A stretch of DNA of 54,262 nt from Chloroflexota bacterium (GCA_022562155.1 JADFPV010000006.1:1-54262), one strand, 5' to 3'. Counted from the stretch's first letter, positions 34,436 to 43,206 are shown. Made by a program: numbers and translations. Notes: generated from the sequence alone by a model not told the origin.

Positions 34436-34470
34436 CGGTGGTTCTCCTGTTCTTTTCTAGTCCGCCTGTT

Positions 34471-34665
34471 CTATTTGACAGCCAGCTCTTGGTCCCAGTT
34501 GAACTGAACCAGGCCCTTGTCAAGTAGGCTGCCAATCACATCTCGACTCTGCAAAGCGCTCCAGCCTTCGCCCTTGAGATGCTCCGTCAACGTCGCAGGG
34601 GGCAACGCGCTCTTCTTCAAAACGTTGATTATGAGGTTTTCATTCTGATCCAGCTTTTCGGCCAT
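34471..34665 (-). CDS. Small winged-helix-like protein
   Basis: 64 residues from ATG 34665 (AAGGAG 9 bases upstream; an upstream in-frame ATG at 34773 lacks a ribosome site). The pattern NENLIINVLKKSALPPATLTEHLKGEGWSALQSRDVIGSLLDKGLVQFNWDQ looks like a small winged-helix DNA-binding fold, but no family is recognised. It lies just upstream of dgt on the same strand and may regulate or accompany it. Confidence 0.65.
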   Translation of the reverse strand: MAEKLDQNENLIINVLKKSALPPATLTEHLKGEGWSALQSRDVIGSLLDKGLVQFNWDQELAVK

Positions 34666-34807
34666 GTCACGAGGCTCCTTTCCCTCTTGAGCAGCGTAGG
34701 CCGATAATGAGCGGCCTGTCAAGGCGGAAGGGGCGCTCAGCCGGCCACAACAGCCCTGCTGGCGGACATACACAACTCCATCTGTGTGAATCTGCTGGCT
34801 ACGCGGA

Positions 34808-35041
34808 TCAGGCCTCCATGCCGAGGAACTCTTTCATCACGCGTCGCAACTCAGCGCGATGCTCCGGCATACCAAGGTTGAGAGCGTTGTGGTTGATCAG
34901 ATTCCCGGACATCGCACGCCACTCAGCCCAGCATTCCGAGCAGATCTGCTCCATAATCTTCTGCCCAAGGTCGCCGCCCATTGGTACATCTTCGAGTTGT
35001 TCCTTATCTTCGCTGCAGCGGTCGCACGTAATGGTGGCCAT
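34808..35041 (-). CDS. YggX/Fe(II)-trafficking-like protein with N-terminal Cys motif
   Basis: 77 residues. The C-terminal two-thirds (ECWAEWRAMSGNLINHNALNLGMPEHRAELRRVMKEFL) follows the pattern of the YggX iron-trafficking/oxidative protection family. The N-terminus ITCDRCSEDKEQL and ICSEC add two Cys pairs that could bind zinc or iron. The ATG overlaps the hemB stop by one base. Association with haem synthesis genes fits an iron or Fe-S protection role; this is inference. Confidence 0.75.
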   Translation of the reverse strand: MATITCDRCSEDKEQLEDVPMGGDLGQKIMEQICSECWAEWRAMSGNLINHNALNLGMPEHRAELRRVMKEFLGMEA

Positions 35042-36039
35042 TAAGACTCCTCTTTCAGCCAGCGAGCGGCTTCTTTTGCATGGTAGGTGATGATGATATC
35101 GGCGCCCGCCCGCTTGATCGACGTCAGCAGCTCGAGTACGACGCGCGGGCCGTCCAGCCAGCCGTTCTGGGCAGCGGCGTGGACCATCGCATATTCACCG
35201 CTGACGTTGTACGCGGCTAGCGGCAGGTCGAAGCGCTGCCGTGCCCGCGAGAGAATATCGAGGTAGGCGAGCGCCGGCTTCACCATCACGACGTCCGCGC
35301 CCTCAGCGATGTCAGCCTCGATCTCGCGGAGCGCCTCGCGAGCGTTGGGCGGGTCCATCTGGTAGCTCCGCCGGTCGCCGAACTGCGGCGCGGAATCGAC
35401 CGCGTCCCGGAACGGGCCGTAGAAGGCGGACGCGTACTTGGCCGAATAGGCCATGATCGGCGTTGTCTCGAATCCTTCTCCGTCGAGTGCGGCACGGATC
35501 GCAGCGACGCGACCGTCCATCATGTCGGATGGCGCGACGACGTCGGCGCCCGCGCGGGCGTGCGATACGGCCGTCCGAGATAGCAGATCTAGGGTACTGT
35601 CGTTGTCGACCTCGCCATCGATGATCACGCCGCAGTGGCCGTGGGATGTGTATTCGCAGAGGCAGACATCCGTCATCACAACAAGGCTCGGGTCGGCCGC
35701 CTTCAGCGTCCTGACCGCCTCCTGCACGATGCCGTCATCGGCGTAGGCCTCGCTGCCCTCTTCGTCCTTGGCGGCGGGCAGGCCGAACAGCAGCACGGCG
35801 GGTACGCCGAGTTCCCTTAGCTCCTCCGCCTCAGCAGCGAGCCGGTCGAGCGAGAGGTGATACTGGCCCGGCATCGATGAGATCTCCTCGCGCACGTCGC
35901 TGCCGTGTGCCACGAACAGCGGATACACGAAGTCGTCGGGCCGGAGCGCCGTCTCCCGCACGAGACGCCGCAGCCCTTCGCTGCTGCGCAGTCGCCGGAA
36001 GCGCGCGATCGATCGTCTTGTTGATACGTCGAGGGTCAT
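35041..36039 (-). CDS. hemB: Porphobilinogen synthase (ALA dehydratase)
   Basis: Condenses two 5-aminolevulinates to porphobilinogen. The length is 332 residues. The zinc-type metal site [14 protein letters not shown] lies near 123-136, and the Schiff-base lysines are in [18 protein letters not shown] near 197-214 and [11 protein letters not shown] near 248-258. Part of the haem operon: its ATG is one base after the PAC2 stop, and its stop overlaps the YggX-like start. Confidence 0.96.
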   Translation of the reverse strand: MTLDVSTRRSIARFRRLRSSEGLRRLVRETALRPDDFVYPLFVAHGSDVREEISSMPGQYHLSLDRLAAEAEELRELGVPAVLLFGLPAAKDEEGSEAYADDGIVQEAVRTLKAADPSLVVMTDVCLCEYTSHGHCGVIIDGEVDNDSTLDLLSRTAVSHARAGADVVAPSDMMDGRVAAIRAALDGEGFETTPIMAYSAKYASAFYGPFRDAVDSAPQFGDRRSYQMDPPNAREALREIEADIAEGADVVMVKPALAYLDILSRARQRFDLPLAAYNVSGEYAMVHAAAQNGWLDGPRVVLELLTSIKRAGADIIITYHAKEAARWLKEES

Positions 36040-36040
36040 G

Positions 36041-36919
36041 CTATTCGCTCCGCTGCTTGCGAAGAAACGCCTCCAGGTCGCCCATCAGGTCACCAGCGGG
36101 CGGCAGGTCCGGCGTGCCGGCGCCACTAACGCCGCTATCGATGCGTTTTTCCATCTCGGCCAGGTACATTCTCATCTCGTCACTTTGGACCAGGGCGTCA
36201 TCGACTTGCTGCTCAAAGTCGCGGCTCGCCTCCTCCAGCTTCGAGAGGTCCGGCGCGAACGCGAAGAGCTTGTCGATCTCCTGTAGCAGCGCCAGCGCGC
36301 CGCGCGGGTTGACGGCCTGGCCTAGATACGGCGGCAGGCCAACCCAGAGGCTAGCCGCCTGCAGTCCGTTGCGACGCCACGCGTCGTGGAGCGCGCCGAC
36401 GATGCCTGTAGGGCCTTCGTAGCGCGTCCGGTTGATGGTGAGACTCTCGAGCCGTTTATTCAGATCCTCTTCGGTGCTGAAGCCGGTGACGGGAGGCGGC
36501 CGCCGATGCGTCGTAGCGGCGACCAGCGCGCCGAGCGTCAACAGCCGCGAGCCGTCCAGCTGTTCGAAGAGGCCGCGGATTGTCTCCGAGAACGCGCGCC
36601 ACTTGAGGTGCGGCTCGGTGCCGATGAACAGCACAATGTCTTCTTCACCACCATCGTTGATGTGGTAGTAGAAGCGGTTCCGTGGCCATCGAAGGTCGCG
36701 CTGGCCCTCATCCGTAACACGGATCTGTGGTCTAGTCACTGTGAAGTCGAAAAACTCCTCCGGATCGATCGACGCGAACTGCTTGGCGTCCCAGCCCTCG
36801 ACCAAGTGGCGAACGGCGACAGTCGACGCCTCACCCGCGTCGTTCCAGCCGCGAAACGCGGCGATGAACGTCGGCTTCCGCAGCTCTGGCACCTCTCCGT
36901 CGAGATCTAAGTACTCCAT
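36041..36919 (-). CDS. PAC2 family protein
   Basis: 292 residues. The start [31 protein letters not shown] matches the PAC2 (proteasome assembly chaperone-like) family, with [25 protein letters not shown] near 95-120 and [29 protein letters not shown] near 170-200. The last 60 residues form a probable coiled coil. In bacteria the role is unclear. It is inserted between cobA-hemD and hemB, with 33 bases before and one base after, and has its own promoter-like sequence directly before the ATG. Confidence 0.88.
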   Translation of the reverse strand: MEYLDLDGEVPELRKPTFIAAFRGWNDAGEASTVAVRHLVEGWDAKQFASIDPEEFFDFTVTRPQIRVTDEGQRDLRWPRNRFYYHINDGGEEDIVLFIGTEPHLKWRAFSETIRGLFEQLDGSRLLTLGALVAATTHRRPPPVTGFSTEEDLNKRLESLTINRTRYEGPTGIVGALHDAWRRNGLQAASLWVGLPPYLGQAVNPRGALALLQEIDKLFAFAPDLSKLEEASRDFEQQVDDALVQSDEMRMYLAEMEKRIDSGVSGAGTPDLPPAGDLMGDLEAFLRKQRSE

Positions 36920-36927
36920 GAGCTTCT

Positions 36928-36956
36928 ATTATAGACAGCTCCAAAAACGGAGTCAG
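36928..36956 (-). promoter_or_regulatory. Internal promoter before PAC2 gene, leaderless
   Basis: Minus strand: CTGACT (36956-36951), 17 bases, perfect TATAAT (36933-36928). The expected start is one or two bases before the PAC2 ATG (36919). It would allow PAC2-hemB-YggX transcription independent of the upstream hem genes. Confidence 0.5.
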
Positions 36957-38485
36957 TCGGCCTCCTTCTCGATATTCGACTGTAAGGCCTTTACAAGACC
37001 TGGAATCGTATGCTCTTCCGCTACCACGTCCGGGGCGCGGCCGAGCAGCTTCTCCGCGGTCTCCGCCGTGACCGGTCCGATACAAGCGATGCGGCAGCGG
37101 CGCAGCGGCTCGATGTCGTCGCCCAACAGGCCGGCGAGGTTCGTGACCGATGAAGAGCTGGCGAACGTCACCACGTCGATCTGACCCGCCCGCAGGCGGC
37201 GCAGCCCTGCGGCCATCCTCGGCGACTCGGCCTCTGTAGGCGCCTCTGCCACGTAGAGCGTCACTTCATCGACATCGGCGTTCCGAGCGCGCAGTTCGTC
37301 GGCCAGCACAGCCCTGGCGCCCGCCGCACACGGCACGAGTACCCGCTGGCCGCTCATGTCCTTGTCGAGCGCCTCGAGCAGCCCCTCGGCCGTGTAGCGC
37401 TCCGGTTTCACGTCGACGGCGATGCCCCGCCGTTTCAGCGCCTGCGCCGTCGCCGGGCCAATCGCCGCGACGGAGGCGCGCACGCTGCGCGCGTCCCGGC
37501 CTTTCGTCTCCAGGAACTCGAAAAATATGTCGACGGCGTTGGTGCTAGTGAATACAAGCCAGTCGTAAGCGCCTTTCTTGATGGAGTCGCTGGCGACTGA
37601 GAGTTCCCCTTCGTCGTAGCACGGCTTGATCGCGATCGTCGGCAACTCTATCGCCTCCGCGCCTGCGTCGGCGAGCGAGCGCGACAGTTCGCTGGCTTGC
37701 TCCCGTGTACGTGTGACGAGGACGCGCTGGCCGAACAGAGGCTTGGTGTCGAACCACCTGAGCGTGTCGCGCTGGCCGACGACGTCGCCGACGACGATGA
37801 TCGCAGGCGAGCCGATGCCGGCCTCCTCAATCTTGGACACGATGCTGGTCAGGTCGCCGGTGACGGTGCGCTGGCGGGGTAGCGTGCCCCACTCGATGGC
37901 CGCGGCGGGCGTCCCGGGAGCGCGTCCCGCAGCCACAAGCCGCTCGACGATCTGCTCCAACTGGCCGACGCCCATCATCAGCACCAGCGTATCGACGGCC
38001 GTCGCCAGCTTCTGCCAATCGACGCCCTGCTCTTCCTTCGTGGGGTCTTCGTGGCCCGTGACAAACGCGACCGACGTCGCCACACCCCGGTGCGTGATGG
38101 GGATGCCCGCGTAGGCCGCGGCCGCGATCGGCGACGTCACTCCGGGCACCACTTCAAACGGGATGCCCGCGTCCACCAAGACCTGCGCCTCCTCGCCGCC
38201 CCGCCCGAACACAAACGGGTCGCCGCCCTTCAGCCTGACGACGGTCTTGCCGTCCTTCGCGCGGGCCACCAGGAGTGCGTTGATCTCGTCCTGAGTCATC
38301 GTGTGCCGATCGGGCAGCTTGCCGACGTAGACGCGCTCCGCGTCCGGAGCGAGGTCGAGCAACTGCTCGTTCACAAGCCGGTCGTAGACAACGACATCGG
38401 CGTTCGCGAGCGCCTTCGTCCCGGCGACAGTGATCAGGTCCGGATCGCCTGGACCAGCGCCTACGAGGAACGCGCGCCCGCTCAT
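36953..38485 (-). CDS. cobA-hemD: Fused uroporphyrinogen-III C-methyltransferase / uroporphyrinogen-III synthase
   Basis: 510 residues. The N-terminal SUMT domain (about 1-245) has GAGPGDPDLITVAG (8-21), VVRLKGGDPFVFGRGGEEA near 82-100 and GIPITHRGVATSVAFVTGH near 126-145. The C-terminal HemD domain (about 250-505) has GQRVLVTRTREQASELS and VTFASSSSVTNLAGLL. The fusion makes uroporphyrinogen III and methylates it to precorrin-2 for siroheme, which the sulfite reductase at 1396 needs. The start overlaps the hemC stop by 4 bases. Confidence 0.96.
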   Translation of the reverse strand: MSGRAFLVGAGPGDPDLITVAGTKALANADVVVYDRLVNEQLLDLAPDAERVYVGKLPDRHTMTQDEINALLVARAKDGKTVVRLKGGDPFVFGRGGEEAQVLVDAGIPFEVVPGVTSPIAAAAYAGIPITHRGVATSVAFVTGHEDPTKEEQGVDWQKLATAVDTLVLMMGVGQLEQIVERLVAAGRAPGTPAAAIEWGTLPRQRTVTGDLTSIVSKIEEAGIGSPAIIVVGDVVGQRDTLRWFDTKPLFGQRVLVTRTREQASELSRSLADAGAEAIELPTIAIKPCYDEGELSVASDSIKKGAYDWLVFTSTNAVDIFFEFLETKGRDARSVRASVAAIGPATAQALKRRGIAVDVKPERYTAEGLLEALDKDMSGQRVLVPCAAGARAVLADELRARNADVDEVTLYVAEAPTEAESPRMAAGLRRLRAGQIDVVTFASSSSVTNLAGLLGDDIEPLRRCRIACIGPVTAETAEKLLGRAPDVVAEEHTIPGLVKALQSNIEKEAD

Positions 38486-39426
38486 GACGCCTCCGCCGCG
38501 GCCATGAACTCGGCCGCGCCTTCGCCGAGCAGACGCTCGGCCAGTATGGTGCCAACGCCTGGCGCTTCTTCTACGGAGACTTCAAGTTCTCCCTGAAGGC
38601 GGCGCTGGCCGTCATCGTCAGAGATAAAGCCCCTGATCTTAAGCGAATGATCCGAAATTTCAGCGTAGGCGCCGAACGGCAGCTGACAGCCGCCGCCCAG
38701 ACGAGCCATGAACGCACGCTCGGTCTCGCAGGCGAGCTTGGTGTTGGCGTCGCTGATCGATGCGAGCAGCTTGAGCAAGTCTGCGTCGTCCTGCCGGGCC
38801 TCTATGGCAAGAGCGCCCTGCCCAACGGCAGGCACAAGCGCGTCGACCTCGAAGATTTGCGACGCCCGGTCAGCCATGTCAAGCCGCGCAAGGCCCGCGT
38901 AGGCAAGCACGGCGCCGTCATACTCTCCCTCGTCGACTTTGCGGATGCGTGTATCGACGTTGCCTCTGATGTCGACAAGTTCGATGTCCGGCCGAAGCGT
39001 CTTGATCTGTACCGCCCGCCTCCGGCTGCCCGTACCAATGCGCGCCCCTGCGGGCAGCTCGGCCAGCGTCTTACCGTCGCGTGTGACGAGCGCGTCGCGC
39101 GGTTCTGCGCGCTGCGGGTAGGCGGCGATTACAAGGCCAGGCGCTATCTCCGACGGCACGTCCTTGAGGCTATGTACGGCAACGTCGATGTCGCCGGCGA
39201 GCAGGACCGCCTCCAGCTCCTTCACGAAGATGCCCTGACCGCCGATAGTCGTGAGCGACGTTTGCTGATCGCGGTCGCCCTGTGTCTTTATCTGCTTCAC
39301 GTCGACGGCGAGATCGGGGTGGTGTTCGCGTAGTGCGGTCACGATGCCGTTCGTCTGGCTGAGTGCCAGCCTGCTCCCGCGCGTGCCGACCGTGATGGCA
39401 AGTGCTTCGCTGGAACGAGGGGCCAT
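38482..39426 (-). CDS. hemC: Hydroxymethylbilane synthase (porphobilinogen deaminase)
   Basis: Polymerises four porphobilinogens. The length is 314 residues from ATG 39426, which follows the hemA stop by one base; the frame is open upstream but there it overlaps hemA and has no HemC-like sequence. Start ITVGTRGSRLALSQT; arginine-rich ARIGTGSRRRAVQIK near 115-130; the dipyrromethane-cofactor Cys in LGGGCQLPFGAYA near 233-245. Confidence 0.96.
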   Translation of the reverse strand: MAPRSSEALAITVGTRGSRLALSQTNGIVTALREHHPDLAVDVKQIKTQGDRDQQTSLTTIGGQGIFVKELEAVLLAGDIDVAVHSLKDVPSEIAPGLVIAAYPQRAEPRDALVTRDGKTLAELPAGARIGTGSRRRAVQIKTLRPDIELVDIRGNVDTRIRKVDEGEYDGAVLAYAGLARLDMADRASQIFEVDALVPAVGQGALAIEARQDDADLLKLLASISDANTKLACETERAFMARLGGGCQLPFGAYAEISDHSLKIRGFISDDDGQRRLQGELEVSVEEAPGVGTILAERLLGEGAAEFMAAAEAS

Positions 39427-39427
39427 G

Positions 39428-40690
39428 CTATTCCCCAGGTGAGGTATCCGGGTCCTGTCCTTCGTCCAGGCCGAAGAGTTCGCGTATCGGGACGACATAG
39501 CGCTCGCCGTCGTCGCTCTTGAGACGATCGATCGGTTCGTGAAGGAGCTTCTTGACGAGCGCTGACGACATCGCCTCGATGCTACGCTGCTGCTTGGGCG
39601 TAAGGTCGCCCAACTTCTGGAATGTCCGCTCAAGCTCGCTCTGGCGCGCCGCCTCGGCCCGCTCTCGAAGCTCAGCGACGGTCGGAACAACACCACGATC
39701 GCGCACCCATGTCCGAAACCGCTCGAGGCCTTCCTCGACGATGTCCTCAACCTTCGCCACCTCTTGAAGCCGAGCGTCACGGCTCTCCTCAACAAGCGCC
39801 TGCAGGTCATCAATGTTGTACAGCTCGACCTTCGAGTTGTCGCGCACAGCAGGATCGACGTCGCGCGGCACGGCGATGTCAATGAGCAGCAGCGGGCGCC
39901 CGTTGCGGCTCGCTGTCGCTTGATCGACCTCGCGTTTGCCGATCAGGAAGTCGGGCGCTGCGCTCGATGTGATGACGATGTCCGAGTCGGCCATGGTCGC
40001 GCCGAGCTTGCTGAACGGTACCTGCCTGCCTCCCAAGTCCCGTGCCAGCTCCTTGGCTCGCGCAGGCGTCCTGCTCGTGACGAAGAGCTTCGTCACGCCG
40101 CGCTCGGCCAGGCTGCGCGCGGTCAGCTTTCCTGCCTCGCCGGCGCTGACGACGAGCACCGTCCGGGATGACAGGTCCCCGACCGTTCGCTCCGCTAGCT
40201 TAGTTGCTGTCGAACTCAACGATACGGCATGACGGCCAATGTCTGTCTCGCTGCGTGCCTTGCGGCCAACGCGTATCGCGGTATGGAAGAGCTGCGAGAG
40301 CAAGGCGTTGTGTGTGTTGGCGGTCGTGGCCGCCGAAAACGCGGAGCGCACCTGACCCAGGATCTCCGATTCTCCCAACACCATCGATTCGATACCGGCG
40401 GCGACGCGGAAGAGGTGTCGCGCAGCCTCTAGGCCCGCCTTATGATAGAAGACCTCGTCTGGAGCCTCTACGTCGCTCTTCAGCTCGCGCAGCATCGCGA
40501 TTACCGTTCCCGGCGTAATCGCGTGGTGCGCCGTGAGATAGACTTCGGTCCGGTTGCACGTCGATACCAACACGGCAGCACCGCCAAACTTCGGCAGCGC
40601 CTCAGGCAGCTCGTCGGCCGCGAACGCAAAGCGCTCGCGCACGGAGACGGGAGCCGTCTTGTGGCTGATGCCGACGAGCGTGATGTGCAT
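39428..40690 (-). CDS. hemA: Glutamyl-tRNA reductase
   Basis: Reduces glutamyl-tRNA to glutamate-1-semialdehyde, the entry of the C5 pathway. The length is 420 residues. The catalytic Cys45 is in VSTCNRTEVY, then VLGESEILGQVRSAF near 108-122, the NADPH-binding VLVVSAGEAGKLTARSLAERG near 170-190, and a C-terminal dimerisation helix. It starts 2 bases after the precorrin-2 dehydrogenase stop. Confidence 0.97.
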   Translation of the reverse strand: MHITLVGISHKTAPVSVRERFAFAADELPEALPKFGGAAVLVSTCNRTEVYLTAHHAITPGTVIAMLRELKSDVEAPDEVFYHKAGLEAARHLFRVAAGIESMVLGESEILGQVRSAFSAATTANTHNALLSQLFHTAIRVGRKARSETDIGRHAVSLSSTATKLAERTVGDLSSRTVLVVSAGEAGKLTARSLAERGVTKLFVTSRTPARAKELARDLGGRQVPFSKLGATMADSDIVITSSAAPDFLIGKREVDQATASRNGRPLLLIDIAVPRDVDPAVRDNSKVELYNIDDLQALVEESRDARLQEVAKVEDIVEEGLERFRTWVRDRGVVPTVAELRERAEAARQSELERTFQKLGDLTPKQQRSIEAMSSALVKKLLHEPIDRLKSDDGERYVVPIRELFGLDEGQDPDTSPGE

Positions 40691-40692
40691 TC

Positions 40693-41364
40693 CTAGCTCT
40701 TCTCTCCGTCCGCCGAACCAACCAGCTCTGGCACCAGTTCTTCGACGCCTAGTGACTCAAGCAGGCGCGCCTTGGCCTGGCGGTACTTGCGCTGTGCAAG
40801 CAGTACGCGCAAGTCCTCATCGATCGCTTCCTGCCAGACCTCCGCGTCCGGTTTGATGCTGCGCGACCGCAGGTCGCTGCGCACCTCCTTCAGCAGGTCT
40901 GCCAGCGCTGGCATCTCCTCAGTTAAGTAAGCCTCCAACTCCTCGCGGAGCCTGCGCGCGAGCGCCGGGCTCGTGCCACCCGTCGAGGCCGCAAGCGTGA
41001 TCGCGCCGCGCCGGATCACTGATGGCAGGATGAAGTCGCAGTTGGGGATGTCGTCGGCCGCGTTCACCCAGATGCGCTTGCGGCGGCCTTCGGCGGAGAC
41101 AGCACCGTTCACCTTGCCGTCATCGGTCGCGACCATGACGATGTGAAAAGGATCGATGTCGCCCTCCTGATACTCACGCTGAATGCAGTCGATCTCACCG
41201 TCGGCCAGCATCTTCTGCATCGGGCGCGTAAGTTCTGGGGACACGACGGTTACCTTTGCCCCTGCGCCCAGCAGCCCCTCCACCTTCCGCTGCGCCTCGC
41301 GTCCGCCACCAACGACGACGCAGGGGATATCCTGCAGCTCGACAAAGATCGGATAGTATGCCAT
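40693..41364 (-). CDS. Precorrin-2 dehydrogenase / sirohydrochlorin ferrochelatase-like (Met8/CysG N-domain)
   Basis: 223 residues. The NAD-binding CVVVGGGREAQRKVEGLLGAGAKVTVVSPEL is at about 15-45, followed by WVNAADDIPNCDFILPSVIRRGAITLAASTGGTSPALARRLREELEAYL, the standard Met8/SirC core. It oxidises precorrin-2 to sirohydrochlorin; whether it also inserts iron is not shown. It follows the 64-residue gene with no gap and precedes hemA by 2 bases. Confidence 0.93.
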   Translation of the reverse strand: MAYYPIFVELQDIPCVVVGGGREAQRKVEGLLGAGAKVTVVSPELTRPMQKMLADGEIDCIQREYQEGDIDPFHIVMVATDDGKVNGAVSAEGRRKRIWVNAADDIPNCDFILPSVIRRGAITLAASTGGTSPALARRLREELEAYLTEEMPALADLLKEVRSDLRSRSIKPDAEVWQEAIDEDLRVLLAQRKYRQAKARLLESLGVEELVPELVGSADGEKS

Positions 41365-41559
41365 CTATTCTCGCTCCGTAATCATTCTTCGCGCCGCCTC
41401 TCTCCGGACGGCGTCCTGTTGTTCTGCGTCAGACAGATCGACCTCTGGCAGCCCTTCTTCGGGATCGTCCCGAGAAATCCGAAACATCCGCCGCACGGAG
41501 AACTCCAGTTCCCGTAGCCGTATGGTCCAACCACTGCCACCCAGGCCTGCCCAGTCCAC
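41365..41559 (-). CDS. Small acidic protein in haem operon
   Basis: 64 residues, no family recognised. GTG at 41559 overlaps the stop of the regulator by one base (TAGTG), and its stop abuts the precorrin-2 dehydrogenase ATG, which supports it being a real gene. The middle (DDPEEGLPEVDLSDAEQQD) is acidic and the end (RREAARRMITERE) is helical. A shorter version from the Met at residue 25 is possible. Confidence 0.6.
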   Translation of the reverse strand: MDWAGLGGSGWTIRLRELEFSVRRMFRISRDDPEEGLPEVDLSDAEQQDAVRREAARRMITERE

Positions 41560-42242
41560 TAGCGCTTCACCTTCTTCTTCCTCGCCACAGGCGCCTTCAC
41601 AGGCTCTTCATACGCCACGGTCAGGCCGATCAGTACCTGATCGGCCACCGCGTGCACCTGCTCGCACGCGCCCAGGACATCTTCCGCCGAGAGACCATGC
41701 CGCTGGCTGGCCTGCTTCGTCAAGTCGTCCAGGCTCCGACGGAAGAAGATGAAAGCCTCCACCGCTTGGGCCAGCGGCAGGCCACTCGCCACGAGTTCGT
41801 GGCCGTACTCCTTGCCGAGGTCGCGCGCCGTCTCCAGCAGCACCGTGCGCCGGTTCCTGCGGCTCAGGTATTCGGCCGCGAGGCTGGCGAGCTGGCGCCC
41901 GAGCGGCCGTAATCTGCTACGCAACGTCTCATCGACCGTCGCGTACCACGGCGCGTCCCGCATGGGACGCCGGTGCAGCTGCCGGCGGATACGCGTCACC
42001 GCCATGTCGCCCAGATCGCGATAGCTTTCGCCATCGCGGTCGCGACCGCGACCGGCGACGAACGCCTGGAGCTCCGATTCGGCGAAGCGCCGGTGGCCAC
42101 CGGGCGTCCGAAAGGCGCGTACGTGACCGCTGTCGGCCCAGCGCCGCAGCGTCGACTCGTCAACACCGAGCAGGCGACAGGCCTTGCCGAGCGTCAACCA
42201 GCGGACGTCCTCGGGCGCGGCATCGACTGCGTGACTAGCCAT
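41559..42242 (-). CDS. MerR/excisionase-type HTH regulator at head of haem operon
   Basis: 227 residues. The N-terminal helix-turn-helix (about 14-62: LTLGKACRLLGVDESTLRRWADSGHVRAFRTPGGHRRF) binds DNA as in MerR-type proteins. A helical C-terminal domain (about 100-210) carries LGKEYGHELVASGLPLAQAVEAFIFFRRSL, resembling the four-helix or globin-like N-domains of RsbR-type sensors. The Lys/Arg-rich tail (ARKKKVKR) may add DNA contact. Leading the haem/siroheme operon, it may sense a tetrapyrrole, oxygen or redox state; that is inference. Confidence 0.8.
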   Translation of the reverse strand: MASHAVDAAPEDVRWLTLGKACRLLGVDESTLRRWADSGHVRAFRTPGGHRRFAESELQAFVAGRGRDRDGESYRDLGDMAVTRIRRQLHRRPMRDAPWYATVDETLRSRLRPLGRQLASLAAEYLSRRNRRTVLLETARDLGKEYGHELVASGLPLAQAVEAFIFFRRSLDDLTKQASQRHGLSAEDVLGACEQVHAVADQVLIGLTVAYEEPVKAPVARKKKVKR

Positions 42243-42260
42243 AGAACCTACCTAAATCTG

Positions 42261-42280
42261 GGTAAGCTTGAGGGCTTACC
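42261..42280. promoter_or_regulatory. Inverted repeat in the leader of the haem operon
   Basis: GGTAAGC (42261-42267) and GCTTACC (42274-42280), perfect arms with a 6-base centre, just downstream of the predicted start of the operon transcript. It is flanked by the related direct repeats TACCTAAATCT (42249-42259) and TACCTAGATTT (42287-42297). A candidate operator for the MerR-like first gene. Confidence 0.5.
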
Positions 42281-42293
42281 AGCACGTACCTAG

Positions 42294-42322
42294 ATTTTAT
42301 GGAGTGGGGACGCCTGTGTCAA
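42294..42322 (-). promoter_or_regulatory. Haem operon promoter
   Basis: Minus strand: TTGACA (42322-42317), 17 bases, TAAAAT (42299-42294). Predicted start near 42287, about 45 bases before the regulator's ATG. Confidence 0.75.
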
Positions 42323-42330
42323 TAAGGGCC

Positions 42331-43122
42331 TCACTCAAGCCCGACCAACTCAGCAAGTCCGCGTACCAGCTCCGTGCGGTTCATCACCTCTCGCGTAGCC
42401 AGTAGGACGCCGGGGATGAACGAGTCGCGGCCGGTGGTGTCGTGGCGGATCGAAAGCGTCTGGCCCTGTCCGCCGAACAGCACCTCCTGGTGCGCGACGA
42501 GACCCGGTAGCCGGACGCTGTGAACTGTCACGCCATCTTGCTCGCCGCCCCGGGTGCCCGACAGCGTCTCCTTGTCTGGCACGTTGCGGTCGAACGGCCT
42601 GCCGCGCGACGCCAGCATCTCCTGAAGCGTGAGCATCGCTGTGCCTGAGGGGGCGTCGACTTTCTTATCGTGATGGAGCTCGATGATCTCCGCCGAGTCG
42701 AAGAAGCGGCCCGCGATCTTCGCCATGTGGATCATGAGCACAGCGCCAATCGCGAAGTTCGGCGCCACGACAGCGCCTACTTGACGTTCGCGACACTGCT
42801 TCTCTAGTTCGGCCAGCCAGTCTTCCGACAGACCTGTGGTGCCGACGACCAGCCTGATCCCACGCTCCAGCGCTGCCTCGGCAACCGGCGGCGTCCACTC
42901 CGCGTTCGAGAAATCGATGATGACGTCTGGCTTCGCGGCGTCGAGCAGACCACCCGGGTCGTCGCTCTGCGGCAGCGAGCCGCCCCCAGAGAGCGTGATT
43001 TCGGTGTCTGAAGACAGCTTCTCGAGGACCCCAACGGGCTCTATGTCCTCAGCTTCCGTAACGCCGGCGAGGACCTCGCGGCCCATGTTGCCCGTCCCGC
43101 TCACGACTACGCGAATCGTCAT
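42331..43122 (-). CDS. dapB: 4-hydroxy-tetrahydrodipicolinate reductase
   Basis: NAD(P)H-dependent step of lysine and diaminopimelate synthesis. The length is 263 residues. The nucleotide loop VSGTGNMGREVLAG is at 7-20, VVGTTGLSEDWLAELE near 92-107, APNFAIGAVLM near 119-129, and the signature ELHHDKKVDAPSGTA near 147-161. It is followed within 10 bases by the haem operon promoter, and preceded by the pnp terminator. Confidence 0.95.
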   Translation of the reverse strand: MTIRVVVSGTGNMGREVLAGVTEAEDIEPVGVLEKLSSDTEITLSGGGSLPQSDDPGGLLDAAKPDVIIDFSNAEWTPPVAEAALERGIRLVVGTTGLSEDWLAELEKQCRERQVGAVVAPNFAIGAVLMIHMAKIAGRFFDSAEIIELHHDKKVDAPSGTAMLTLQEMLASRGRPFDRNVPDKETLSGTRGGEQDGVTVHSVRLPGLVAHQEVLFGGQGQTLSIRHDTTGRDSFIPGVLLATREVMNRTELVRGLAELVGLE

Positions 43123-43161
43123 CGTACGCTCAGCCTACACGGTTCCCTGGCGTAAATGAAG

Positions 43162-43185
43162 ACGCCCCCAGCGGCCTGGGGGCGT
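43162..43185 (-). terminator. Hairpin terminator after pnp
   Basis: A perfect 10-base-pair stem (ACGCCCCCAG / CTGGGGGCGT) with a 4-base loop, 21 bases past the pnp stop. On the minus strand it is followed by CTTCATTT, a modest T-tract. Confidence 0.75.
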
Positions 43186-43206
43186 TTCAAGTTCGTTAGC
43201 CGTTAT

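Noticed and set aside
38482-39882. Long hemC with a 152-residue N-terminal extension
   Set aside because: The extension overlaps hemA in another frame and has no HemC character; ATG 39426 directly after the hemA stop gives the normal protein.
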